Part shown: positions 6,727-16,379 of the stretch, one piece after another
How positions within the stretch are numbered: the stretch's first letter is position 1
How the letters are laid out: every line of letters starts with the position of its first letter
NCBI GenBank assembly: GCA_900769405.1
Contig: CAAGGL010000031.1
Location: 1 to 64,000 of the forward strand
Direction of reading: 5' to 3'
From: an uncultured Alistipes sp.
GTDB lineage: Bacteria > Bacteroidota > Bacteroidia > Bacteroidales > Rikenellaceae
Length of the DNA stretch: 64,000 bases
Position numbers and translations under genes: made by a program
The notes under the pieces: model-generated
What the model was told of the DNA's origin: nothing
The model's input: the letters and a program-made list of their open reading frames with translations, nothing else
Database searches by the model: none

Positions 6727-8592
6727 CTACTTGATCTTGTAGATGCGACCCTCGATCAGCGTGATATATACATTGCCCTGCGCGTCAGCAACGATCTTGT
6801 TGGTTGCCGAGTCGCCGAACTTAGCTCGCCAAATGAGCTCGCCCGTCTTCTCCTCGAATGCCGCGATCTCGCCCTGCTTATTAGCCATATAGATCACGCC
6901 CTTCGAAACGGTGATGGGGCAGGGGTTGTGGTCGTATCCCCAACCTGCGTCCGCAACCCAGCGCTCGATGTAGGTCGTAGCACCACTCTCGACAGCTACC
7001 AACTGACCATCCATCGTCTTGCCGAGGAACATCTGACCATCGGTCGAGATACCCGTCGATTCGCGCACGCGGTAGCCCGTCTTGCGCCAGATCTGACGAC
7101 CCGTTTCGAGGTCGATAGTGGTTGCATAGCGGTCGGGAGCAACGATATAGACCTTGCCGTTGGCTACGCGCGGAACGACGTGACCGGGCGAGAAGAGTTT
7201 GTTGTGGCCGCCATTGTACCACTTCCAGAGTTCCTTGCCCGTTGTCTTATCGAGGCAGTAGAGGTAGCAGTCCCAAGCGCCGAAGAGGATCTTGTCGCCA
7301 ACGATCGTGGGGCGACCCTGCGCCTGACCGTCGCCAAACGATGCCTCCCAGAGAACCTTACCCGTGCGAAGTTCGATAGCGGCGAAGCGACCGCTGCCGA
7401 TACCCGAGTAGAAGACGCCGTTCTCGACAATACCGTCGCCGATTACGGGCGTCTCGGTCTGCATCGACCAGAGCTCTCGACCGCTGTTTGCCTTGAAAGC
7501 GCGCACGGTGCAGTCGGCGCCACCAACCACAACGATGCCGTCCGAGTAGATCGGGGTCGAGTAGATCGAATTTGCGAAACGCTTGCTCCACTTCACCTTA
7601 CCCGTCTTGGCATTCATTGCGTGCAGCCAACCAACCGAATTGCCGTAGTAGAGCATATCGCCATTAACGGCCACGCCCGTGAAGATCGAGGCTGTGTCGG
7701 CCTTGATCAGCTTTGCGCCCACCTTCTCGAAGTCGGGCTCGGGCATATAGGGCTGCACGGGCAGCTTGCCCAACTCCTCCGAGTAACCCTGCTTTGCGCG
7801 GAAACGCTCAACGGGCTCCTTGCCGAGCACCTTCTCGTACATATATAGCGAGTCGTTTGCTAGACGCAACACGTTGTAACCGTAGGTGGTATTCTTGCCG
7901 CTACCCATCTGCAATGCGCGACCCATCACACCGGGGATCGAGTCGTAGTTTGCCAATTTGAGCTGGTGGTAGTGGCCGCAGAGGGTCATTTTGGTATCGT
8001 ACTTACGCAGCAGATCGGTGATCTCCTTGCGGTTCGAGATGTCGTTGATCAGGGGGTAGTGGCATACGCTGATGATCTTGTCGGTGGGGCGAGCGTTGCG
8101 CATTGTCTGCTCGATCCAGAGAATATCCTCGGGACGAATCGTACCCTCGGCCATCTTCATATAGGGACCAACCTGATAACCCACAAAGAGATAGTTGCCT
8201 GCGCGCATTGCCACGCGACCCTGCTCGTGGAACAGACGGCCGTAGGTCATAAATGCGCTCTCCGACCAGGTTGTTTCGTGGTTGCCGGCGGTCACCATCA
8301 GCGGCTTGTTGAACTTCGACACGATCTCGTGCACCAACTCCAACTCGGCATCGCTACCCATATTGCAGAGGTCGCCCGCAATGACCACAAAGTCGTAGGG
8401 GAGTGAGTTGACTTCTTCGACTGCCTGGCGCATAGCGCGCTCCATTGCGTTACCCTCGTTGACGTGAATGTCGGCAAAGAAGGCGATTTCGATCGACTCC
8501 TTGTCGGGGCAGAATGTCGGGATCTGGTCGTTCTGACCCTGTGCGGTGAAAATACCGAGCGCGAGAGTCAGCGTAAGTAGTAGTTTTTTCAT
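6727..8592 (-). CDS. secreted metallophosphoesterase with PQQ-like beta-propeller
   Basis: 621 residues. A cleavable signal peptide (about 1-19) is followed by a calcineurin-type phosphoesterase domain (about 34-240) with metal motifs FFADIHV, GDLCNMG, GNHE and GHYHQLK. From about residue 290 to the end comes an eight-bladed-type PQQ-like repeat region with recurring TGKxxW blades (AKTGKVKW, SGRELW, TGKVLW, TGKELW, TGRQIW, TGELIW). It is predicted to be periplasmic or surface-exposed. The propeller may bind ligand or protein, and the substrate is unknown. It is transcribed alone, divergent from the next gene. Catalytic residues look intact. Confidence 0.85.
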   Translation of the reverse strand: MKKLLLTLTLALGIFTAQGQNDQIPTFCPDKESIEIAFFADIHVNEGNAMERAMRQAVEEVNSLPYDFVVIAGDLCNMGSDAELELVHEIVSKFNKPLMVTAGNHETTWSESAFMTYGRLFHEQGRVAMRAGNYLFVGYQVGPYMKMAEGTIRPEDILWIEQTMRNARPTDKIISVCHYPLINDISNRKEITDLLRKYDTKMTLCGHYHQLKLANYDSIPGVMGRALQMGSGKNTTYGYNVLRLANDSLYMYEKVLGKEPVERFRAKQGYSEELGKLPVQPYMPEPDFEKVGAKLIKADTASIFTGVAVNGDMLYYGNSVGWLHAMNAKTGKVKWSKRFANSIYSTPIYSDGIVVVGGADCTVRAFKANSGRELWSMQTETPVIGDGIVENGVFYSGIGSGRFAAIELRTGKVLWEASFGDGQAQGRPTIVGDKILFGAWDCYLYCLDKTTGKELWKWYNGGHNKLFSPGHVVPRVANGKVYIVAPDRYATTIDLETGRQIWRKTGYRVRESTGISTDGQMFLGKTMDGQLVAVESGATTYIERWVADAGWGYDHNPCPITVSKGVIYMANKQGEIAAFEEKTGELIWRAKFGDSATNKIVADAQGNVYITLIEGRIYKIK

Positions 8593-8685
8593 TGTGAATA
8601 TGTTTTTTAGCGTTATTATTTCGAATGGCCTGCGGGCGCCAAAAGCTCATTGCGCATACAAAAATAATCAAATTTTCGTGGAAAG

Positions 8686-8716
8686 TTGTCGGTTTGCGAT
8701 TTTTTGCGTATAATTG
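8686..8716 (+). promoter_or_regulatory. promoter of the NamZ-like gene
   Basis: TTG (8686-8688), a 20-nt spacer and TATAATTG (8709-8716), one mismatch from TAnnTTTG, lie 37 nt before the ATG at 8753. Confidence 0.5.
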
Positions 8717-8752
8717 TAACCAAATACAGAAACAATTATCAATCTACACTCT

Positions 8753-9928
8753 ATGAAACATTTGAGATTTACACTTATTTTCGTGGCGGCATTGATGTTG
8801 CCTACGATGCTCTTTGCCGGCAAGCGCGTGAAGGTCGGTGCCGAGCAGACCGGCGAGTACTATCCTCTGATCGAGGGTAAGCGCGTGGCCGTGATGTCGA
8901 ACCACACGGGTGTTGTGGGTGATCGCCACATCGTTGATATTATGCACGATAAGGGCTTCAATATCACCGGTATCTTCGCTCCTGAGCACGGTTTCCGCGG
9001 CTCGGCTGACGCAGGTGAGCACGTGTCGAGCTCGGTTGATGAGCGTACGGGTATTCCCATTCGCTCGCTCTACGACGGCAAGAAGGCTCGTCCGAGCGAC
9101 GAGGATATGGCTTCGTTCGACGTGCTGATTATCGACATTCAGGACGTGGGCCTGCGTTTCTACACCTACTACGTGACGATGCTCCGCCTGATGGAGGCTT
9201 GCGCCGAGGAGGGTAAGCATATGATCGTGCTGGATCGTCCCAATCCCAACGGTTTCTACGTTGATGGCCCGATCCTCGATATGAAGCGTTACAAGTCGGG
9301 TGTGGGCTGGGCTCCCATTCCGGTTGTACACGGTATGACGCTGGGCGAGATCGCAGTGATGGCTAACGGCGAGGGCTGGCTGACCGATGGTCGCAAGTGC
9401 GAACTGACCGTTGTTCGTTGCAAGAACTACACCCACCAGACCAAGTATGAGTTGCCGATCGCTCCGTCGCCCAACTTGCGCGATATGAAGGCTATCTATC
9501 TCTATCCTTCGACCTGCTACTTCGAGGCTACACCCGTGAGCCTGGGTCGTGGTACCGATAAGCCCTTCTTGGTTTACGGTCACCCCAATATGCTGGGTTA
9601 CGACTTCTCGTTCACTCCTCGCAGTGTCGATGGCGCGAAGTTCCCGCCCCAGCTCGATCGCAAGTGCTACGGTGTTGACCTGTCGCAGATCCCCAACGAG
9701 GAGATCTGGGAGAAGGGTCTGAACCTCGAATATGTGATCGACGCTTACCAGAACCTCAATCTCGATGATCACTTCTTCCGCTCGTTCTTCGAGTTGTTGA
9801 TCGGTCGCGACTACGTTCGCAAGATGATCAAGAAGGGTGCAACGGCAGACGAGATCAAGGCTATGTGGGCTGATGATGTTGTCAAGTTCAAGGAGCAGCG
9901 TCGTCCCTACCTGCTCTATGAGGAGTAA
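8753..9928 (+). CDS. namZ: exo-beta-N-acetylmuramidase NamZ-like (DUF1343)
   Basis: 391 residues with an N-terminal signal peptide (about 1-22, ending LFAG). The rest matches the DUF1343/NamZ (GH171) family: VAVMSNHTGV, FAPEHGFRG, DVLIIDIQDVGLRFYTY, LDRPNPNG, PVVHGMTLGEIA and the end region YLLYEE. Characterised NamZ cleaves terminal N-acetylmuramic acid from peptidoglycan fragments, so a periplasmic cell-wall salvage role is likely. It has its own promoter and is followed by a strong terminator, so it is monocistronic. Length is typical. Confidence 0.88.
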   Translation: MKHLRFTLIFVAALMLPTMLFAGKRVKVGAEQTGEYYPLIEGKRVAVMSNHTGVVGDRHIVDIMHDKGFNITGIFAPEHGFRGSADAGEHVSSSVDERTGIPIRSLYDGKKARPSDEDMASFDVLIIDIQDVGLRFYTYYVTMLRLMEACAEEGKHMIVLDRPNPNGFYVDGPILDMKRYKSGVGWAPIPVVHGMTLGEIAVMANGEGWLTDGRKCELTVVRCKNYTHQTKYELPIAPSPNLRDMKAIYLYPSTCYFEATPVSLGRGTDKPFLVYGHPNMLGYDFSFTPRSVDGAKFPPQLDRKCYGVDLSQIPNEEIWEKGLNLEYVIDAYQNLNLDDHFFRSFFELLIGRDYVRKMIKKGATADEIKAMWADDVVKFKEQRRPYLLYEE

Positions 9929-9957
9929 ACGGTGTACACGAATCGTTTGAAAACCGA

Positions 9958-9996
9958 CGACCACCGCACAATTTCTGCGGTGGTCGTTGCGTTTTA
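9958..9996 (+). terminator. terminator after namZ
   Basis: An 11-bp stem CGACCACCGCA (9958-9968) with its complement (9976-9986) is followed by TTGCGTTTTATT. Confidence 0.75.
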
Positions 9997-10011
9997 TTGC
10001 GGGCAAATGAT

Positions 10012-10019
10012 TACATTTG
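10012..10019 (+). promoter_or_regulatory. -7 promoter element TACATTTG
   Basis: TACATTTG is a full match to TAnnTTTG, 28 nt before the ATG at 10048. The upstream element is weak (TTG at 9986-9988, 23 nt away). Confidence 0.5.
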
Positions 10020-10047
10020 CGGTTGCAAAAGAACAGAAAAAGATCAG

Positions 10048-10614
10048 ATGAAAAAGTTTTTGATGACACTTGCGCTGGTGCTCGTTGCGGGCATCGCTAT
10101 TGCGCAAACATCGATGAAGGAGGTACGTTCGGTAACCTTCTACGGCGTCGATTTTACTAAGGCGAAGGTTGTCGGTGCGGAGTATCGCGCGTCGGATATG
10201 ATACGCGCATTCGGTTATACCAATCAGGCATTTATGAACGAGCCGAATCGCTACAATGTGGCTAAGGCGTTGAAGGTGGCAATCGAGCGTATGCAGCTGA
10301 CTACGGCACGCGAACGCAACCTCGCCATTCCGTACGATGCGCTGGCAACGGTCGAGGTGGCTGAGGCTCTCTCGGCGGAGCAGGTGGCAGAGGTCGTGGC
10401 GGCCTATCCCGAGGGTAGTGGCTATGGTGCACTGATTTTGGGCGAGGAGATCAATGCCGCGATGTCGCAGGTGCGTCTGCGTATGATTGTTTTCGATCGC
10501 ACGAGCCGCGAAATCGTCTATCAGCGTGTGGCTTACGTCGAGGCTGAGGGTGTTACTCCGCGCGAAAAGTGGACCGACGGAATCTATAAGTTCCTCAAAA
10601 AATGGAAGTTCTAA
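10048..10614 (+). CDS. secreted hypothetical protein
   Basis: 188 residues starting at ATG 10048, which opens a clear signal peptide (MKKFLMTLALVLVAGIAIAQ). A longer frame from 9997 would begin inside the promoter. The mature part is about 165 residues, mixed alpha/beta, with no cysteine cluster or known motif that I recognise. It may be a periplasmic or outer-surface protein. Its last 13 nt overlap the start of the Nudix gene, so the two are translationally linked. Confidence 0.7.
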   Translation: MKKFLMTLALVLVAGIAIAQTSMKEVRSVTFYGVDFTKAKVVGAEYRASDMIRAFGYTNQAFMNEPNRYNVAKALKVAIERMQLTTARERNLAIPYDALATVEVAEALSAEQVAEVVAAYPEGSGYGALILGEEINAAMSQVRLRMIVFDRTSREIVYQRVAYVEAEGVTPREKWTDGIYKFLKKWKF

Positions 10615-11126
10615 AAAGCGATAACGGCGCCGAGCGACTGCCTCTGGTGGACGCTGAGGGGCGCGTGGTGGGCTCGGCAACACGCGCCGAGTGCCACGAT
10701 GGCTCGATGCTGCGCCACCCGGTTGTGCACCTGCACGTGATCAATGGGCGCGGCGAACTCTATCTACAACACCGACCCGCGTGGAAACAGATCCAGCCCG
10801 ATCGTTGGGATACGGCCGTGGGTGGCCACGTCGATTGGGGCGAGGAGTGCGAGCAGGCGCTGTGGCGTGAGGCGCGCGAGGAGCTCGGAATGAGCGAATT
10901 TGAGCCGCAACACGTCTGTACCTACGAATTCCATTCGCCGCGCGAGTGCGAACTGATCAACGTTTATGTTTGTCGCTACGATGGCGCGGTCGAGCCTTCG
11001 GAGGAGCTGGACGGCGGTCGCTTCTGGTCGCGCACGGAGATCGAGGCGAATTTGGGTCGGGGTGTCTTCACTCCGAACTTCGAGAGCGAGGCCGTAAGGA
11101 TCGGTCTGCTCGAAATGCTCGGGTAA
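10602..11126 (+). CDS. Nudix hydrolase, IDI-like
   Basis: 174 residues with a complete Nudix box (residues 75-97: G-x5-E-x7-RE-x2-EE-x-GM). The N-terminal part (VDAEGRVVGSATRAECH, then HPVVHLHVIN) and the later HVCTYEFHSP resemble the isopentenyl-diphosphate isomerase branch of Nudix proteins of the YfcD kind. It probably hydrolyses a nucleoside-diphosphate-linked substrate, which cannot be named from sequence. The ATG lies within the end of the preceding gene (13-nt overlap). A terminator follows at 11149. Confidence 0.85.
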   Translation: MEVLKSDNGAERLPLVDAEGRVVGSATRAECHDGSMLRHPVVHLHVINGRGELYLQHRPAWKQIQPDRWDTAVGGHVDWGEECEQALWREAREELGMSEFEPQHVCTYEFHSPRECELINVYVCRYDGAVEPSEELDGGRFWSRTEIEANLGRGVFTPNFESEAVRIGLLEMLG

Positions 11127-11148
11127 TAAATATATATAAATATATGTA

Positions 11149-11191
11149 TCGGGGAGTGGTTTTGATGGACTGCTCCCCCGATTTTTTTTAT
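11149..11191 (+). terminator. terminator after the Nudix gene
   Basis: An imperfect stem TCGGGGAG / CTCCCCCGA (11149-11182) is followed by a run of eight T. Confidence 0.7.
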
Positions 11192-11385
11192 AATATTTGG
11201 GCGATTTAAGGGAGATTTAAGCTAAAATTGTAAAAAATATCTTGCGAAACTTTGAAATTGAAAGAAATTTATTTAATTTTACACTCGACTTTATGACAAA
11301 ATGGTTTTACCCGCAAACCGATTTGTTGTAAAGGCGCACACACAACAATTATTTTAACTACTAATTATTAAAAACAAATGGTCTT

Positions 11386-14300
11386 ATGAAAAGATTACTT
11401 ACTATTTTGTTTTTAGGGTTGAGTTTATGTGCTTTCGGTCAGAAAGTGGCGATTAAAGGAACAGTCGTGGGTGGTGCTAACGAGAGCCCCCTTCCGGGTG
11501 TACACGTAATCGAAAAGGGTACAACTAACGCAGTTGCTGCGGACGCTAATGGTGAGTTCACTATGAACGTTCCGGTTGGTGCAGTGTTGGAATTCACCTA
11601 CATTGGCTATATCCCTAAGGACGTGACTGTTACCGGCGCAGGTTCGATCCGCGTGGTGATGGTAGAAGACAGCGATGTGATTGAAGATGTCGTAGTTGTA
11701 GGTTACGGTGTTCAGAAGAAAAAGCTCTTTACCGGTGCTACCGTACAGGTTAAGGGTGAGGACATCGCTAAGATGAACACCGTCAATCCGCTGGGTGCAT
11801 TGCAGAGCAAAACTCCTGGTGTGAACATCACCTCGAATGGTGGTTTCCTCGATCAGGGCTTCAAGGTTAATATTCGTGGTATGGGTACCACCGGTACCTA
11901 CGCGCCGTTGTATGTTGTGGACGGTGTGCCCAATGGTAGCCTCTCGTCGCTGAATGCATCGGATATTGAGTCGATTGATGTTCTGAAAGACGCAGCCTCG
12001 GCAGCTATCTATGGTGCGCGCGCTGCCAATGGCGTCATTCTGATTACAACAAAGAAGGGTAAAGCGGGTACAGGCGAAGTGGCATACGACGGCTACTATG
12101 GCGTACAGAACCTTTATAAGATCCCGACCATCTTGACAGCTCAGGAGTATATGGCCATTATGGACGAAGCTCGCGTAATGGACGGTTACACTCCTTGGAA
12201 TTGGGAGACTTATATTCCTCAGAAGGATCTTACCGCAATTCGTACCGGCAGTTGGAAGGGTACCAACTGGTTGAAGGAGATGCAGAATACTGATGCTCCG
12301 ATTCAGAGCCACACCATCAATATCTCGGGCGGTACTGAGCGTTCGACCTATTCGATCGGTTTGGGTTGGAATCAGCAGCAGGCTACTCTGGGTGTTCCGG
12401 GTGCAATGCCTTCGCTGACTCGATATAACCTGCGTATCAACTCGGATCACGTTGTTTTGAAGCGTGGTGATCTCGACGTTTTGAAGGTGGGTGAGACTTT
12501 GAACTATCGTTACAGCTTCCAGAAGGGTTCGTTCTCGACCAGCGGTATCTATTGGAATCACCTCCACACCGCAATCGTAAAGAGCCCGTTGATGCACGTT
12601 TACGGTCCTAATGGTGAGTACTATGACTTCGAGGATCAGAAGAATGACGGCTACAACTGGGATATCTCGAACGGTTCGAACCGTAACCCGTTGGCTGACC
12701 TGGATTGGTCGGTTAACCAGAACCGCAGCAAGTCGCACTACTTGCAGACCAGCTTCTACGCTATCTTGCAGCCTATCAAGAACTTGACATGGCGCACTCA
12801 GGTTGGTTATATGATGAGTGGTTCGAGCTATCGCTCGTTCTCGCCGACTCACGATAAGTTGACCGAGACCGACGGTGGTGAGATCAACTCGGTAACTCAG
12901 TCGATGTCGTTGACCAACCGTTGGAGCTGGGATAACACTATTGGCTATAAGTTCACTGTATGTCAGGATCACGCATTCGACGTAATGTTGGGTCAGTCGG
13001 TTGAGCGTTGGGGTTATGGTGAGTCGATGTCGGCTACCAACCACGAGTTGAGCTTCGGTGACTTGGAGCACGCTTATCTGTCGAATGCAACTCGTAACCC
13101 CGTAACCAGCCAGCCTACCGGTACTCCCGCAAGCGAGGGCGCTATCGCATCGTTCTTCGGTCGTATCAACTACGACTACGCTGAGAAGTATATGCTGACT
13201 GTGATTATGCGTGGTGATGGTTCGTCGGTATTCGCACCGGGCAACCGTTGGGGTTTCTTCCCGTCGGTATCGGCTGGTTGGGTAATCTCGAACGAGCCTT
13301 TCTTGAAGGATAATGAGAACGTTGACCTGTTGAAGCTCCGCGCATCGTGGGGTCAGAACGGTAACTGCAACGTATCGGGTAACCAGCACATCGCAACCAT
13401 CACCTCGAACCAGGGTTATGGTGGTTATACCTTCGGTGACGTTATGGACGCTGTTTCGACCGGTTCGTACGCATACAAGGTGCTGAATAACGATTTGAAG
13501 TGGGAGACTTCGGAGCAGTTGAACATCGGTATGGACGCTGCATTCTTCGACAACCGCTTCAAGGTTGAGTTGGATTGGTACCGCAAGGTAACTAAGGACT
13601 GGTTGGTAACCGCTCCCGTATTGATGTCGTGGGGTGCAAATGCTCCTTCGATCAATGGTGGTGCAGTTCGCAATACCGGTGTTGAGTTGGGTCTGCATTG
13701 GAATGACAATGTAAACAACGACTTCTACTATGGCGTTGACTTCAACCTCGCATATAATAATAATAAGGTAACCTCGATCGAGAACTCGGAGGGTATCATC
13801 CACGGTCCCAGCAGCGTATTCTGGGAGGGTTCGGACGAGTGCTTCCGCGCATCGGTTGGTGAGCCTATCGGTTACTTCTACGGTTATATCAGCGACGGTA
13901 TCTTCCAGAACCAGAAGCAGATCGACGAGTATGAGGGTCCGCTGCTGAATGGTGCTAAGACCGCTCCGGGTGATGTTATCTGGCGTGATGTTGATGGCAA
14001 TGGTACCATCGACGCAGGTGACCGTACTAAGATCGGTAACCCGAATCCCGATTTCACTATGGGTCTGTCGTTCAACCTCGGTTGGAAGGGTCTTGACCTG
14101 GGTGTAACTACCTACGGTGCATTTGGCCACCAGATCTTGAAGTGCTATCGCGATTTCTCGTCGTCGCCTCTGAACAACTACACCACCGATATCTACAATC
14201 GTTGGCACGGTGAGGGTACTTCGTACGAGTATCCGCGTCTGTCGAGCGCATCGAACACCAACTGGAACCGTATCTCGACTCTCTATATGGAGAATGGTGA

Positions 14301-14541
14301 CTACTTGAAGATTAAGAACGTAACCCTGGGTTGCGACTTCAAGAAGTTCTTCCCGAAGATGCCGTTCGGTCAGTTGCGCGTTTACGTTACTGCACAGAAC
14401 CTGTTCACCTTCACTGGCTACTCGGGTATGGATCCTGAGATCGGCTACGGTGACGAATACGGCTGGGCATCGGGTATCGACCTCGGTTACTATCCGAGCG
14501 CACGCACCTATATGGTCGGCTTGAACATCAAGTTTAACTAA
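11386..14541 (+). CDS. susC: SusC-like TonB-dependent outer-membrane transporter
   Basis: 1051 residues. Signal peptide (about 1-18), an N-terminal carboxypeptidase-regulatory-like beta domain (about 20-95, VKGTVVG-type start through GYIPKDVTV), the plug domain (about 110-230, with DVVVVGYGVQKKK, the family signature NIRGMGTTGTYAPLYVVDGV and ANGVILITTKKG) and a beta-barrel ending in GLNIKFN with terminal Phe/Asn. It imports glycan oligomers with the SusD partner, powered by TonB/ExbBD. susD follows 21 nt downstream. About 245 nt of AT-rich leader precede it. The substrate cannot be read from sequence, but downstream GH18 genes suggest GlcNAc-containing glycans. Confidence 0.93.
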   Translation: MKRLLTILFLGLSLCAFGQKVAIKGTVVGGANESPLPGVHVIEKGTTNAVAADANGEFTMNVPVGAVLEFTYIGYIPKDVTVTGAGSIRVVMVEDSDVIEDVVVVGYGVQKKKLFTGATVQVKGEDIAKMNTVNPLGALQSKTPGVNITSNGGFLDQGFKVNIRGMGTTGTYAPLYVVDGVPNGSLSSLNASDIESIDVLKDAASAAIYGARAANGVILITTKKGKAGTGEVAYDGYYGVQNLYKIPTILTAQEYMAIMDEARVMDGYTPWNWETYIPQKDLTAIRTGSWKGTNWLKEMQNTDAPIQSHTINISGGTERSTYSIGLGWNQQQATLGVPGAMPSLTRYNLRINSDHVVLKRGDLDVLKVGETLNYRYSFQKGSFSTSGIYWNHLHTAIVKSPLMHVYGPNGEYYDFEDQKNDGYNWDISNGSNRNPLADLDWSVNQNRSKSHYLQTSFYAILQPIKNLTWRTQVGYMMSGSSYRSFSPTHDKLTETDGGEINSVTQSMSLTNRWSWDNTIGYKFTVCQDHAFDVMLGQSVERWGYGESMSATNHELSFGDLEHAYLSNATRNPVTSQPTGTPASEGAIASFFGRINYDYAEKYMLTVIMRGDGSSVFAPGNRWGFFPSVSAGWVISNEPFLKDNENVDLLKLRASWGQNGNCNVSGNQHIATITSNQGYGGYTFGDVMDAVSTGSYAYKVLNNDLKWETSEQLNIGMDAAFFDNRFKVELDWYRKVTKDWLVTAPVLMSWGANAPSINGGAVRNTGVELGLHWNDNVNNDFYYGVDFNLAYNNNKVTSIENSEGIIHGPSSVFWEGSDECFRASVGEPIGYFYGYISDGIFQNQKQIDEYEGPLLNGAKTAPGDVIWRDVDGNGTIDAGDRTKIGNPNPDFTMGLSFNLGWKGLDLGVTTYGAFGHQILKCYRDFSSSPLNNYTTDIYNRWHGEGTSYEYPRLSSASNTNWNRISTLYMENGDYLKIKNVTLGCDFKKFFPKMPFGQLRVYVTAQNLFTFTGYSGMDPEIGYGDEYGWASGIDLGYYPSARTYMVGLNIKFN

Positions 14542-14562
14542 GCTTAAAATCGACTGAATATT

Positions 14563-16350
14563 ATGAAAAAGATATTTCTTATCTTGTCGGCCGCAGTTTT
14601 GATGGTTGGTTGCGAGGATTTCCTGAATACTCGTATCCTGACCGAGAAGACCAGCGAAAACTTCCCTCTCACTGAGTCGGAGGCCGATGAAGTTCTGACG
14701 GGTATTTATGCCCACTTGCTTTTCGAGTCGCCTGAGACATCGTCGATGTACTATTTTGCACAGCTGGCTGGTGATGAGTGCCTTGGTGGTAACTTGTCGT
14801 ATTCGGGTAACTGCGCTACCAATTTCTTGATGTACAAAGACAACCTGAACGGTCTGTCGGGTCTGTGGGAGCGTTGCTACACCCTGATCAACCGTGCTAA
14901 CCAGGCTATCGCTACTATGGATAAGGTAACTGAGTGGACTCAGGAGTCGCGCGATCGCCACTTTGGTGAGGCTTACTTCCTGCGTGCAGTTGCTTACTAT
15001 GAGTTGGTACAGATGTTTGGTCCCGTGCCCCTGCGTACCACTACCGAGAATACCAACATTCCTCGTGCTTCGGTTGAGGAGGTTTACGGTTTGATCGCAT
15101 CTGACTTGCGTCAGGCAATCGAGTTGATGCCCGATGCAATCTATACCTACGGTTCGCCTATGGCTGGCCACGCTACCAAGTATGCTGCTGAGGCTATGAT
15201 GGCTCGCGTATGGTTGTTCTATACCGGTCGTTACGCTCAGGAGACTCTGCCCGGTGTTACCAAGTCGGAGGTTATCGCTTGGATCGATGATTGCGTAACC
15301 AACTCGGGTCACGATCTGGTTTCGGACCAGCGTAACTTGTGGGCTTACTCGAACAGCTACACTAACGACAACGACCAGAACCTGCGTTACAACTACGTTG
15401 TTAACAACGAGTTGAGCTGGGAGGGTAACAGCTCGATCGAGACTCTGTTTGCTAACAAGCACAACTTGAAGTCGAACTGGACCTACACTTGGTGGTCGAA
15501 CACTCACGCACAGTTCTGCTCGCCTTCGGCTGATAACTACGACAAGGCACAGAGCTATCCCTTCGGTACAGGTTGGGGTGCAGGTCCCGTATCTCCCGCA
15601 TTCGTTGAGGATTGGCAGGAGTGGGCTTCGCGTCAGGAGTACCTCGAAGGTTACGACACTGACCCGCGTCTGGTTGGTTCGGTATGGTCGTACAATGCAT
15701 ACGATCCCAACGATCCTACTAAGATGTTGTTGGAGCGCAAACTCGATCCCAACGAGCCCGATTACACCGTATCGTATCGTTACTTCGAGCAGACCGGTTA
15801 CTTCCAGAAGAAGTATATCAACATCAATAGCTACAACGCTGAGAAGGGTGGTGTATATGCATTCGGTTTGCAGGCATATCCCGGTATCTCGACTCAGACT
15901 TCGCAGCAGCTGATTCAGATTGCTGACCTGATCCACATCCGTTTCGCAGACGTTCTTCTGATGCAGTCGGAGTTGAAGCAGGATCCTACCGGTCTGAACC
16001 GCGTACGCGAGCGTTCGGGTCTGGCTCCCGTAGCATACTCGCTCGAAGCAATCAAGAACGAGCGTCGTTACGAGTTGGCATTTGAGTCGATCCGCTATTG
16101 GGACTTGCTCCGTTGGTCGGGTCCGTCGCTTGACGAGGCAGGTGATGCACTGAACAAGCAGAACGGTTTCGAGCTGATCAATGCAGCAGAGGTTGTTCCG
16201 ATGGTTAAGTTTGACTACAAGGCTCGTTTGAAGGCAACAGAGGGCTACTGGCCTATTCCTCAGACTGAGATTGACCTGTCGGACGGCGTTTTGGAGCAGA
16301 ATCCCGGTTGGGAGTCGACCGCAATGTTTGTTGACTGGGGCAAAATGTAA
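14563..16350 (+). CDS. susD: SusD-like nutrient-binding lipoprotein
   Basis: 595 residues with a lipoprotein signal (lipobox ending MVGC at residues 14-17). The RagB/SusD fold is seen in the N-terminal TPR-like part (ADEVLTGIYAHL; GLWERCYTLINRANQAI; EAYFLRAVAYYELVQMFGPVPL) and the C-terminal signature (NERRYELAFESIRYWDLLRW and a final YWPIPQTEIDL). It caps the SusC barrel on the cell surface and binds glycan. It is paired with susC 21 nt upstream and followed by a lipoprotein 29 nt downstream. Confidence 0.93.
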   Translation: MKKIFLILSAAVLMVGCEDFLNTRILTEKTSENFPLTESEADEVLTGIYAHLLFESPETSSMYYFAQLAGDECLGGNLSYSGNCATNFLMYKDNLNGLSGLWERCYTLINRANQAIATMDKVTEWTQESRDRHFGEAYFLRAVAYYELVQMFGPVPLRTTTENTNIPRASVEEVYGLIASDLRQAIELMPDAIYTYGSPMAGHATKYAAEAMMARVWLFYTGRYAQETLPGVTKSEVIAWIDDCVTNSGHDLVSDQRNLWAYSNSYTNDNDQNLRYNYVVNNELSWEGNSSIETLFANKHNLKSNWTYTWWSNTHAQFCSPSADNYDKAQSYPFGTGWGAGPVSPAFVEDWQEWASRQEYLEGYDTDPRLVGSVWSYNAYDPNDPTKMLLERKLDPNEPDYTVSYRYFEQTGYFQKKYININSYNAEKGGVYAFGLQAYPGISTQTSQQLIQIADLIHIRFADVLLMQSELKQDPTGLNRVRERSGLAPVAYSLEAIKNERRYELAFESIRYWDLLRWSGPSLDEAGDALNKQNGFELINAAEVVPMVKFDYKARLKATEGYWPIPQTEIDLSDGVLEQNPGWESTAMFVDWGKM

Positions 16351-16379
16351 CAAGTCGAACCGTTAAAACGAAAACTATT

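Noticed and set aside
11425..16353. Very long open frame (1642 codons) on the minus strand opposite susC and susD
   Set aside because: It is a shadow of the strong codon bias of susC/susD: few codons there read as stop on the other strand. The product has no fold or family, runs through the susC-susD gap and lacks expression signals.
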